This document shows, piece by piece, positions 45,329 to 64,000 of a stretch of DNA of 64,000 nt. The DNA comes from Ephydatia muelleri (lineage: Eukaryota > Porifera > Demospongiae > Spongillida > Spongillidae): positions 2,938,601 through 3,002,600 of the forward strand of contig JABACO010000017.1 in assembly GCA_013339895.1 (NCBI GenBank). Reading direction: 5' to 3'. The first letter of the stretch is position 1. Every line of letters begins with the position of its first letter. The notes under the pieces are model-generated. The model was given only the letters and a program-made list of their open reading frames with translations. It was not told the DNA's origin and did not search any database. A program made the translations under genes and the position numbers.

Positions 45329-45381
<53 letters not shown>
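45329..45381 (+). repeat. Poly-C tract (about 53)
   Basis: Uninterrupted C run 22 bp before MITE copy 2. Length in the assembly is probably approximate. Confidence 0.95.
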
Positions 45382-45383
<2 letters not shown>

Positions 45384-45402
45384 GTGCGGGCACAAATGGG
45401 GC

Positions 45403-45530
45403 AATAGACCCTTCCCTATAAGAAGAACTCCGGATGTGACATCACTAATCAACGTACTTCACGGAATTGGTTAAGTATACGTTAATGAGTGATGTCACGT
45501 CCGGAGTTCTTAAAGGCGACAGGGTCTATT
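45403..45530 (+). mobile_element. Foldback MITE, copy 2
   Basis: About 128 bp, AATAGACCCTTCCC to GGGTCTATT, about 93-95% like 31,679-31,805, with the same core AATCAACGTACTTCACG and TAAGTATACGTTAATGAG. Confidence 0.9.
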
Positions 45531-45821
45531 GGATGGGGATTGACTGAGATTTTTGCCCCAGGTGTGGGGGATTTGACATATTACCCTAATCATTCATGAG
45601 AATGACATATGACGCTTGCGCGTTCAATGTTCTTTGTTCTTTTAAACTCGTGTTCGGCTAATTCAAGTGGGATCCTGTAAGATATAGTGTATGGAAATTA
45701 GAGTAGACTCTATTAAATATCCGCAGCTCACTGCTGTGTCACTGCTGCTGGTAGTGATAGGCGTTTAATGGAATCATCCGTTTTTTTTTGTTTTTTTTTT
45801 TTCTTGTATGTAGCTAGTGCG

Positions 45822-46360
45822 ATGTCGGAACAACCGAAACGCGTGTTAGTTTGTATTGATGAGAGCAAGCGACCGGTTACACTTCCTGCTGGTCTGGTGG
45901 GATTGAGAAGGAAATCCAACAGAAGTTTGAAAACTAGGGAGTTGATGATGGTATGATAGTTCAAGTGAAGTCTCAGGATTGGGAAGGAGAGTTTGTTGAC
46001 ATTGAAGACATTGACGATGTTCCTTACAAAAGCATACTTAAAGTCATTCATTCAAATGTAAGTTTTTTTAACACATACAATTGACACTAAAATATGTTTC
46101 TTTGGTTGCGTTGTAAACCATTTCAATTTACAGGTATGTTCAAAGGATAATGGTATCCCCCTCAGAATTAAGAGTACTAAACCTGCCACATTTGACATCC
46201 TGGGACTGATTCAACGAGACCTGAGACTATTTATACTACCACTGCCAATGCTGTCATTACTGTCATTACTGTAAATACGGCGAAACCACCATTTGCCGTT
46301 GGCGATATAGTAGTGCTCAAAGCGACGTATGGCAAGGAAGGACAGGTTTCTAGTTCCCCC

Positions 46361-46397
<37 letters not shown>

Positions 46398-46760
46398 ATT
46401 GTACATGGTACTGTACTCAATGATAGGACTAGAAAGCACACTGTTTGATGGAGCGGTGGCAGAACAGCCACATACAGTGCACGTGGTTTCAGTGAGGCTA
46501 GAGTACGTCCATGCTGGCGTTTGAGCAGAAGCGAGCATCTACATCAGTACTCGTCATTATACAAATGCTTGATATTAATTTTGAAGTGTTATGGTGTAAA
46601 TAAGCATAATTTATTAACCACTAGTTATTTTTTTGACGAATCAGGTTGTGAGTATAGCTGGATCAACTGGCTATCCGACAAAATCAAGAGTTTTAAAACT
46701 ATTGTGGTTTTTATGGTCAATAATCTCTACTGTTGTGATCCTTATTTAAGGATGGTGTCA
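45822..46760 (+). pseudogene. Decayed gene of unknown family
   Basis: ATG at 45,822 opens MSEQPKRVLVCIDESKRPV. After a one-base shift and an in-frame TAG it continues GMIVQVKSQDWEGEFVDIED and DVPYKSILKVIHSN to a GTAAG donor at 46,059. A second exon from 46,134 reads VCSKDNGIPLRIKSTKPATF, then shifts frame into TVNTAKPPFAVGDIVVLKAT and GKEGQV before a poly-C tract. A last piece near 46,650 reads VSIAGSTGYPTKSRVLKL. The order suggests one real gene now broken. I do not recognise it. Confidence 0.4.
46362..46397 (+). repeat. Poly-C tract (36)
   Basis: Uninterrupted C run within the decayed gene at 45.8-46.8 kb. Confidence 0.95.
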
Positions 46761-46945
46761 ATCCTTAAATAAGGGTGTGCCACTTCCCTGTTTTACCACA
46801 TGGAAATCGATGATATTGACATCATTTAAAGTTTGTTATGGAGGCTAATCAGTATACAATCGACCAATAGCATTTATTTTATCTTACTTGCTTGGTTAGC
46901 AAAAATATGCAATGTAAAAGATGATGAAATCCTTAAATAAGGATT
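46733..46945 (+). repeat. Palindromic CCTTATTTAAGG-type motifs
   Basis: ATCCTTATTTAAGGAT and ATCCTTAAATAAGG occur back to back at 46,738-46,772 and once more at 46,930-46,945, forming a potential small hairpin. Confidence 0.6.
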
Positions 46946-47280
46946 TTTTCCCCATTAATGTTGTAGCAGAAATCTTTGGGGAAATGATCAAGAGAACAGT
47001 GATGCCTTTTTATGTTAGACATTTTAATCCCTTTGGATCCAGTTACCACGTAGCTACGTCCGTCAATTGAAAAATGACGGCCTGCATGGTACCTATTGCC
47101 ACTATGTTAGTGCGCATGCGCTGGCCATTACCTGAAAAACACGTAATCGTGTACTTAGCTTGTAAACCTTTCCGTAAGCTAACTCATATTCGGTCTGCCT
47201 CGTTAAGGTTTTGTTTATGAATAAAATTAAAGACATCGCACACGTGACGAATTCATACACGCTACGCGTATACGTATACG

Positions 47281-47538
47281 ATGTCAAAGTCTTGTAGGAT
47301 TTGTGACAGTGTTTTGTCTCGTACACATTATGTCGCACTTTTTTCAAGGAAATCTTGGGCATCAGATCTTGCAAACAGGCTCAGCAAGGTTGCTGATGTC
47401 CCAGTGGCTTCTGAGGATGGTTTGTCCAGGTTCATTTGCATACCTTGCAAAAACAAACTTAGAGTATTTTAGAACAACAGCCAAGGCTCAGCTTCAATCA
47501 CGTACTCCACTTAAAATCATCCATTCACGTTCTCGCTA
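47281..47538 (+). CDS. Small zinc-finger-like ORF (CxxC...CxxC), possibly frameshifted
   Basis: MSKSCRICDSVLSRTHYVAL, then RLSKVADVPVASEDGLSRFI and CIPCKNKL. Two CxxC pairs 45-50 residues apart suggest a treble-clef zinc domain such as ZAD-type fingers. The frame stops at 47,472, but the overlapping frame continues EYFRTTAKAQLQSRTPLKI to 47,538. One base change near 47,460 would join them. The sequence looks like the N-terminus of a larger regulator. The rest is not found downstream, so it may be a fragment. Confidence 0.45.
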
Positions 47539-47539
47539 A

Positions 47540-48220
47540 ATGCATATGAAATTTCCCATTCGTACGATTGCGTAATGCTCTCTAATTCCTACACATACTC
47601 AAACAGAGCGCGTATACTTACTTGAAGTGGGTGAGAAGTCTGTCATTCTATTTTACTCGCTAGCGCAATACTCAGATATGTTCACTTCATACCACTGTAC
47701 AATAAAACAATGCAATACTAGTACTGGTACATAAATTGTATAAACACAACCCGTGGCATATACTAATGAAGTTAGTTACTTGAAGACGACGATAAAAGCA
47801 TTGAGCTAGACACGCTTTATATTTTGCATCCCCAATTGATGCACATTACATATTTTGTATTATATTACTATCTATTTACTCAATACCTTTCAAATTATAA
47901 ATTGCTTCCGATCTCGTCCCCACATTGCATGTATGTATAAATAGTAAAAACAACAGTGACGTCATATCTCCAATTATGACATATACAATTGAAAATCATA
48001 CCCGGATATTGGTGTAAAACGGTATTCGAATAATGGGCGAATTGTCAATGCTGACGACGAATACATGTCCAGAAATTGTGGACATCAGTGCATAACTCGG
48101 CTTAGAATTGGGATTTAAAATTTCTGATTTCACCGTTAAACTCACCAGACACTTTAGAGATTTATCTCGTTATAAAACAGCTAATTAATTTTAATATGGG
48201 ACAGTTCGCTTCGCTATATA
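47540..48220. other. No gene seen
   Basis: AT-rich sequence between the zinc-finger ORF and the repeat block. Nothing recognisable. Confidence 0.45.
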
Positions 48221-49137
48221 TATAAAACGTTATAAAATTTGGGACAGTTTCCGCGAAAATTGCCCCACGGATATATTATAAAATGTTATAAAAATGCATC
48301 GCGGGTGAATCGCTATAACTTCCCAACGGTTAACGCTATCGACTTCCTATTTTCAACACTTCATACTACACCATTTCACTACGGGAAAACTTATTTTGGG
48401 GCCTTGCACTAGTTCCTTGCTGATGCTACAAAGTCCGATACCCCATGGGGTTCAAAACCGCCACATCTTCAGCTAGGAGAGTTTAAATCGCTTCAAATTC
48501 AGTATGCACGTACAGGGGTCCTGTTGCTATTGATGTGTTCAGTTCGTTAATTTTTACTCCATCCGTCACGGAGATACAGCTGTGCAAAGTTAATGCACAT
48601 TTCCCGCTCGATTGCACCATTTTTGCATGCAACCCGTGTTCCATTCTCCCAATCCACAATAAATTTTGATAACTTCTTTGTTCCGCCCATTTCTCCCTTA
48701 AACTAAGCTAGCCGTTCCCAACTGTTTTTGTCTCACTCAGGCAGTGATTTTATGCGGGAAAGTTAAAAGAAGACGCTGCTCAGTTCCAGACGATCGTACC
48801 AAATTAACGGACCCAAGTGAATGGTTGCAGTATAACCTTGCGCCTCCCACGTCGCCGGCAGTATTCAAAACGGCAGGCGTAAGGCTATTTGCTACGCACT
48901 CACATCATCCTCTAGTCGTGTAATAAAGCTTTCCTATTTGCCATCATCTTGCTAAAATCATCGTCTTATATCTGCCACGCCCACTCGGCTACGATTGCAA
49001 TGATTTCGGTCTCACACAACTTTCAGCTCACACATAGTTAGTACATGAACTCATGCTGGCTCCCACTTGTGCACACACTTGCATTGTTGCGTACATGGCC
49101 CTGTACACTATCGTATGGCATATTTTCTTATACACAA

Positions 49138-49216
<79 letters not shown>

Positions 49217-49375
49217 CAGCGTACTTGCACACACCAGTTATACATGTGGCAAACAATACACCTGTCTGATGATGGTACAAACACTCTCACTCACAAACAT
49301 TGTCATATGTACATGTACATGTATTCTATTCAATTCAGCTGATTGCATTTCAATTTGTGTACCAAGCTTGCATAA
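48220..49375 (+). repeat. Dispersed repeat A, copy 1 (direct)
   Basis: About 1.15-kb repeat with a non-coding body (GGGACAGTTTCCGCG, ATCGCTATAACTTCC, CGTCACGGAGATACAGCTGT, CGATCGTACCAAATTAACG) and a (CA)n tract near its right end. Copies: 61,660-62,960 inverted (near-identical), 62,960-64,000 direct (diverged), 54,960-55,379 inverted (cut by the gap). Confidence 0.9.
49139..49212 (+). repeat. (CA)n microsatellite inside repeat A
   Basis: About 36 CA units in repeat A copy 1. The homologous tract is about 84 units at 61,890-62,058. Confidence 0.98.
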
Positions 49376-49379
49376 CACA

Positions 49380-52290
49380 CACATGACATACACACACAGA
49401 CACACACATGCACACACACACACATGACATACACACACAGACACACAAATGCACACACAGACACACTAACGCACACACACACATGACATACACACACAGC
49501 CACACAAATGCACACACAGACACACTAACGCACACACACACATGACATACACACACAGACACACAAATGCACACACAGACACACTAACGCACACACATAC
49601 ACACACACACAGGCACACACAGACACATGACATACACACACAAACACACAAATGCACACACAGACACACTAACGCACACACACACAGACACACACATGAC
49701 ATACACACAGACGCATACAAACACACACACACAGACACACTAATGCACACACACACTCACACAGACACAGACACACTAACGCACGCACACACACACACAA
49801 ACGCACAGACACACACATGACATACACACAGACGCATACAAACACACACACAGACAAACGCACACACACACACTAACGCACACAGACACACACATGACAT
49901 ACACAGACGCATACAAACACACGCACACAGATACACAGACACACACATGGACACACAAAACACATATGACAAACACACACACACGCACACACACACATGG
50001 AAATACACACTAGCACACACAGACACACATGCACACACACATGCATGAAATACACACTAGCACACACATGCACACACAGGCACACACAGACACACATGCA
50101 TGAAATACACACTAGCACACACATGCACACACAGGCACACACAGACACACATGCATACACACAGACGCATTCAAACACACACACAGACACACTAACGCAC
50201 ACACACACAAACGCACACACACACATGACATACACACAGACGCATACAAACACACACACACAGATACACAGACACACACATGGACACACAAAACACGACA
50301 CACATATGACAAACACACACACGCACACACGCACACACACACACGTACACACACACACATGGAAATACACACTAGCACACACAGACACACATGCACACAC
50401 ACACACCAGCACACACATGCACACACAGGCACACACAGACACACATGACATACACACACAGACACACAAATGCACACACAGACACACTAACGCACACACA
50501 CACACAAACGCACACAGACACACACATGACATACACACAGACGCATACAAACACACACACACAGATACAGACACACACATGGACACACAAAATTAAACAC
50601 ACAACACACATATGACAAACACACACACACACACACGTACACACACACACATGGAAATACACACTAGCACACACACACATGCACACACACATGCACACAC
50701 ACATGCATGAAATACACACTAGCACACACAGGCACACACAGACACACTAACACACACAGACACACAAATGCAAAAAAACAGACACACAAATGCACACACA
50801 GACACACTAACGCACACACACACACAGACACACTAACGCACACACACACAGACACACTAACGCACACACACAGACACACACACAGACACACTAACGCACA
50901 CACACACACACAGGCACACACACACATGACATGCACACACAGACACACAAATGCACACACAGACACACTAACACACACACACAAACGCACACACAGACAC
51001 GCACATGACATACACATAGACGCATACAAACACACACAGACACACTAACGCGCACACACACTCACACAGACACACACAGACACATGACATACACACACAC
51101 AGACACACTAACGCACACAGACACACACATGACATACACACTGACGCATACAAGCACACACACACACAGATACACAGATACACACATGGACACACAAAAC
51201 ACACGACACGCATATGACAAACACATACACGCACACACACACACGTACACACACACACACACACATGGAAATACACACTAGCACACACAGACACACATGC
51301 ACACACACATGCATGAAATACACACTAGCACACACATGCACACACAGACACACATGCATACACACAGACGCATACAAATACACACACCCAGACACACTAA
51401 CGCACAAATGCACATACAGACACACATGACATACACATACAAAAACACACAGACACACTAACACACACAGACACACACATGACATACACACAGACGCATA
51501 CAAACATACACACACACAGATACACAGACACACACATGGACACACAAAACACGACACACATATGACAAACACACACACGCACACACACACACACACGTAC
51601 ACACACACACATGGAAATACACACTAGCACACACAGACACACATGCAGACACACATGAATGAAATAACATGCACACACAGGCACACACAGACACACATGC
51701 ATACACACAGATGCATACAAACACACAGACACACTAACGCACACACAACACAAACGCATACACAGACACACACATGGCATACACACAGACACATACAAAA
51801 AAAACACACACACACACTAACGCACACACAGACACACACATGACATACACACAGACGCATACAAACACACAGATACACAGACACACATGGACACACAAAA
51901 CACATGACACAGACATATGACAAACACACACACACATGCACACACACACATGCACACACACATGAAAATACACACTAGCACACACAGACACACATGCATA
52001 CACAGGCACACACGAAATACACAGACACACAGGTACATACACACACGACAGACACATACACACAAACACACAGACACGCAGACTTGCACACAAACTCGCA
52101 CACACAAAATACATATAGACACACATGCACAGACACAACAGACACACACTCACAGATACACACACAATACACACAGACACATACAGATACACACATGCAC
52201 ACAGACACACACACAGATATACAGACGCACACACAGACTCGCACATGTGCACAGACACGTGTTACACAAAGCACACACTGTTGTTCATGT
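49380..52290 (+). repeat. CA-rich satellite with higher-order structure
   Basis: Nearly 3 kb of CACACA sequence broken by recurring words (ATGACATACACAC, AGACGCATACAAA, CATATGACAAACAC, GGAAATACACACTAGC, CATGCATGAAATAC). The marker CATATGACAAACAC recurs at about 49,962, 50,302, 50,609, 51,211, 51,559 and 51,914, giving a higher-order period of about 0.3-0.36 kb. All long Thr/His or Val/Cys frames here are artefacts of the repeat. Confidence 0.92.
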
Positions 52291-53175
52291 GGAAAAAAAC
52301 AGTAGTGCTCTCTGATAATGATGGTACACACATTTTCTCTCACTGAATGCCTTCTCTGCACATGCATTTTTGATCTATCCATTGAACAGCTCATGAGACC
52401 ATGAGACATGTCTACACATGTAGGTACATGTAGCAACGTGTACACTGTAGTGTCATAGGAGTGGTCCTTTATGCATACATTGTGTCCTTATAGGACTGTC
52501 CCCTGACAAGGGACAAGTCATACATGTAAAGATATGCCATGCAATGGTTAGCAAACAAGCTCAAAAGGCTTCTGAGTGCTCGTGGAATGATGAATATTGC
52601 TATCCATTGTGTCTGTGTAAACTTACCACGGGCCCTGACCTACCGCAATCAGCAATGATAGGGTAATTCATCGCCAGGCAGAACCATCGCCCTTCAAAAA
52701 AAAAACTGCGTGGTACATCCTTCTTCAACAAGAAGAGGCAGCACCGTGTTGTGTGTCGCACTGTACTAATTTGTATGCAGTAAATGAAATGACTACTCGT
52801 AGAAGGTTATAGCAAGGCACTACATACTTTGTACTTATGGTGAGGAACAGCAATCTGAGTTCATGTACACTCGTTTAATTCGCTGCATTCAATTAGTGCG
52901 ACATGGGACACACAACATTGTGCTGATGAAAACAGTAGGCCTGTGAGACCTGCGATGAAATATTGTACCTCCCTTATCGTTGCAGATCGTGGTAGGTCAG
53001 GTAAGTTTACACAGACATATCGATTGCAAGCTAGTAACGATATTCATTATACTGTACTCCGAAAAGGCTTTTTTACAGCACTTGTACAGAGTGCTAGATG
53101 AGAGAAGAGTATACGTCTGCTTGCAACAATACAGAGGAAACACACAGATATTGGTGTGTGTGTGTGTGTGTGTGT

Positions 53176-53254
<79 letters not shown>

Positions 53255-53930
53255 GCTCAGGATGTACAGATGCATTTGCACAACATATACACATGCATCA
53301 GGGTGTGTGAACCAACATGAGGGCATGTTCATGTACTCTGTGTGAGCTAAATATTGTATGGGCAAAGAGAGACTCAAGTCTCTGCAACTGGTACACAAGC
53401 CACCTAGCTGAGTAGTGGAGGCATAAAGAATGATAAGAAGTTGTTCAAGGATCAAGGATTTTGCCAAACAGGAAAGCTTTATTACACAATTGTACTTAAC
53501 TACAAAAAGATGGATGTGAGTGTGTAAGAACTTAAAGTCTTATGCACGTTGCTGCAGGGACCCTCCACACACACACACCACAATTTTTGGCCAACTGTGT
53601 AAATCTCATCAAGGAATGATAGCCGACAACAACTTTTTCGATGACAACATCGTATGCATCATGAAAATTCGTGCATCTCTACATGTAGACTTGTATATTT
53701 AATTATTCATTTTGCTCAAAAGAAATCAGCCACCCCCCCCCCCCCCTTCCCCCACACACTTTATAATATTGTACCATGGGCCCAGTGCTGTGGTGAATAC
53801 AGTGATATACTTTGCCACATGCATACAGTGGTACGGCACACCAATCCTTTGGGGGCTGAGGACCAATTCTTTGGGAGTATATGACATAGAGCTCACACTT
53901 TAGAGACGGTACATACACATAGGTACATGT
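52290..53930 (+). repeat. Centre of the satellite block with a diverged repeat-A relative
   Basis: Lower-repeat sequence between CA-rich and GT-rich arrays. At about 53,150-53,560 it has a (GT)n tract followed by CATGTTCATGTACTCTGTG and AGGAAAGCTTTATTACACAA, a diverged inverted form of repeat A. TCTGTGTAAACTTACC at 52,612 and GGTAAGTTTACACAGA at 52,999 form an inverted pair. No gene recognised. The whole segment recurs at 58,990-60,640. Confidence 0.75.
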
Positions 53931-53939
53931 AGCTACATG

Positions 53940-54955
53940 TGTGTCTGTATATGTGTGTGTCTGTGTGTATGTCGTGTGTGTATCTGTGTGTCCATGTGTG
54001 TGCATGTGTGTCTCTGTGTGTGTCTGCATGTGTGTATCGATGTGTATTTCGTGTGTGTGTCTATATGAATTTTTTTGTATGAGTCTGTGTGCATGTATGT
54101 CTGCGTGTCTGTGTATTTCATGTGTGTGTCTGTAGGTGTGTTTGTGTATTTCGTGCGTGTGTCTTTGTGTGCTTGTGTGTCTGTGTGTCTGTTGTGTGTG
54201 TATGGCATGTGTGCATCTTGTGTGTGCGTGTTGTGTGTCTGTGCATGTGTGTGTGTCTGCATGTGTGTGTCTGTGCATGTGTGTGTCTATGCTTGTGTGT
54301 CCATGTGTGCCCGCGTCTGTGTGTCTGTCTGTCGTGTGTCTGTGAATTTCGTGTGTGTGAGTCTGTGTCCATGTGTGTCTGTGCATGTCTGTGTGTATGT
54401 CGTGTGTGTGTCTGTGTATTTCATGTGCATGTCTGTGTGTATCTCTGTGCATGTCTGTGTATGTCTGTGTCTGTGTATGTGTCTGTCGTGTGGGAGTTTG
54501 TTGTGTGGGTCTATGCGTGCCTGTGTGTGTGTGTGTCTGTGTGTGCATCTGTGTGTGTGTGTCTGTGCATGCCTGCATGTGTCTGTGTGTATGTGTCTGT
54601 GTGTGTGTCTGTGTGTGTCTGTGTGTGTGCCTCTGTGTATGTGTCTGTGTGTGTGTGTCTGTGTGTGTGTCTATGTGTGTGTCTGTGTGTGTGTCTGTGT
54701 GTATGTTGTGTGTGTGTCTATGTGTGTGTGTCTGTGTGTGTGTGTGTATGTCTGTGTGTTGTGTGTGTGTCCATGTGTACCTGTGTGTCCGTGTCCGTAT
54801 GTGTGTGTGTTTGTGGGTGTATGTCATGTGTGTGTCTGTGTATCTATGTGTTGTGTGTGAGCGTTTTTGCATGTGTATTGCCACATTTATACAGTGGTGT
54901 GTGTGTGCAAGTTTGGTGTGTGTGTGCAAGTGTGCAATGTTTGTGTACATTTAGA
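53940..54955 (+). repeat. GT-rich satellite
   Basis: About 1 kb of TGTGTG-rich sequence with words GTGTGTCTGTG, GTATTTCGTG and CATGTGTG, a mirror-strand counterpart of the CA-rich satellite. Repeated at 60,645-61,660. Confidence 0.92.
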
Positions 54956-54959
54956 GTAC

Positions 54960-55379
<420 letters not shown>

Positions 55380-56379
55380 NNNNNNNNNNNNNNNNNNNNN
55401 NNNNNNNNNNNNNNNNNNNNNNNNNNNNNNNNNNNNNNNNNNNNNNNNNNNNNNNNNNNNNNNNNNNNNNNNNNNNNNNNNNNNNNNNNNNNNNNNNNNN
55501 NNNNNNNNNNNNNNNNNNNNNNNNNNNNNNNNNNNNNNNNNNNNNNNNNNNNNNNNNNNNNNNNNNNNNNNNNNNNNNNNNNNNNNNNNNNNNNNNNNNN
55601 NNNNNNNNNNNNNNNNNNNNNNNNNNNNNNNNNNNNNNNNNNNNNNNNNNNNNNNNNNNNNNNNNNNNNNNNNNNNNNNNNNNNNNNNNNNNNNNNNNNN
55701 NNNNNNNNNNNNNNNNNNNNNNNNNNNNNNNNNNNNNNNNNNNNNNNNNNNNNNNNNNNNNNNNNNNNNNNNNNNNNNNNNNNNNNNNNNNNNNNNNNNN
55801 NNNNNNNNNNNNNNNNNNNNNNNNNNNNNNNNNNNNNNNNNNNNNNNNNNNNNNNNNNNNNNNNNNNNNNNNNNNNNNNNNNNNNNNNNNNNNNNNNNNN
55901 NNNNNNNNNNNNNNNNNNNNNNNNNNNNNNNNNNNNNNNNNNNNNNNNNNNNNNNNNNNNNNNNNNNNNNNNNNNNNNNNNNNNNNNNNNNNNNNNNNNN
56001 NNNNNNNNNNNNNNNNNNNNNNNNNNNNNNNNNNNNNNNNNNNNNNNNNNNNNNNNNNNNNNNNNNNNNNNNNNNNNNNNNNNNNNNNNNNNNNNNNNNN
56101 NNNNNNNNNNNNNNNNNNNNNNNNNNNNNNNNNNNNNNNNNNNNNNNNNNNNNNNNNNNNNNNNNNNNNNNNNNNNNNNNNNNNNNNNNNNNNNNNNNNN
56201 NNNNNNNNNNNNNNNNNNNNNNNNNNNNNNNNNNNNNNNNNNNNNNNNNNNNNNNNNNNNNNNNNNNNNNNNNNNNNNNNNNNNNNNNNNNNNNNNNNNN
56301 NNNNNNNNNNNNNNNNNNNNNNNNNNNNNNNNNNNNNNNNNNNNNNNNNNNNNNNNNNNNNNNNNNNNNNNNNNNNNNN
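55380..56379. other. Assembly gap (1,000 N)
   Basis: Exactly 1,000 N. The round length suggests a scaffolding placeholder and not a measured distance. Frames drawn across it are meaningless. Confidence 0.99.

Positions 56380-64000
<7,621 letters not shown>

Noticed and set aside
45175-45474. Frames with poly-Pro and poly-Gly
   Set aside because: Generated by the 53-C tract. The same applies to 46,211-46,538.
49380-52290. Regularly spaced words in the CA array as a possible CRISPR array
   Set aside because: The spacers are themselves CA-rich and repeated, the context is eukaryotic and there are no cas genes. It is a satellite.

Overview
The window is eukaryotic and almost certainly metazoan. 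It has short phase-consistent GT-AG introns, Ty3/gypsy and LINE-type retrotransposons, long microsatellites and one 1,000-N scaffold gap. The coding content (a CD225/dispanin-like protein, a cyanovirin-N-type lectin domain and a Cys-rich module common in invertebrates) suggests an early-branching marine animal. A sponge is my best guess, but I cannot prove the taxon from sequence alone.

Layout. 1-19,990: an array of about 4.3-kb segmental duplications, two direct copies and then inverted copies. The array carries three copies of a small three-exon gene for a predicted secreted 156-residue protein that I do not recognise. Copies at 8.2-8.8 kb (-) and 19.3-19.9 kb (+) are intact; the copy at 13.0-13.6 kb has an 11-bp deletion. 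One unit was hit by a gypsy element with 115-bp LTRs (1,988-6,563) and another by a 5'-truncated LINE with a 15-bp target duplication (14,417-16,232). The sister units give the empty sites. 20-26.9 kb: weak exon-like ORFs, a broken copy of the lectin gene, fragments of LINE-type C-terminal domains and two foldback elements. 26.9-30.4 kb: a second, decayed gypsy element. 31.5-32.2 kb: a MITE and another LINE fragment.

33.1-36.8 kb (+): a six-exon gene for a type II membrane protein of about 411 residues with an extracellular CVNH lectin domain and a Cys-rich tail, followed by a degenerate paralogous exon. 37.3-38.5 kb: a decayed ORF series of unknown family. 39.8-44.5 kb (-): a four-exon gene for a dispanin-like protein with a very long Pro/Gln repeat N-terminus. 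It needs either a weak splice site or a one-base correction to read through. 45.4-47.5 kb: a second MITE copy, a decayed gene and a small CxxC-CxxC zinc-finger-like ORF.

48.2-64.0 kb: repeats only. A roughly 1-kb dispersed repeat, each copy carrying a (CA/GT)n tract, occurs in both orientations around CA-rich and GT-rich satellites. The block 49.7-55.4 kb is repeated almost perfectly at 56.4-62.1 kb on the other side of the gap, which may be a real tandem duplication or uncollapsed haplotypes.

The genes do not form an operon or pathway. The best candidates for new biology are the unrecognised secreted family and the membrane-anchored CVNH lectin, with the dispanin-like protein as a third gene of interest.
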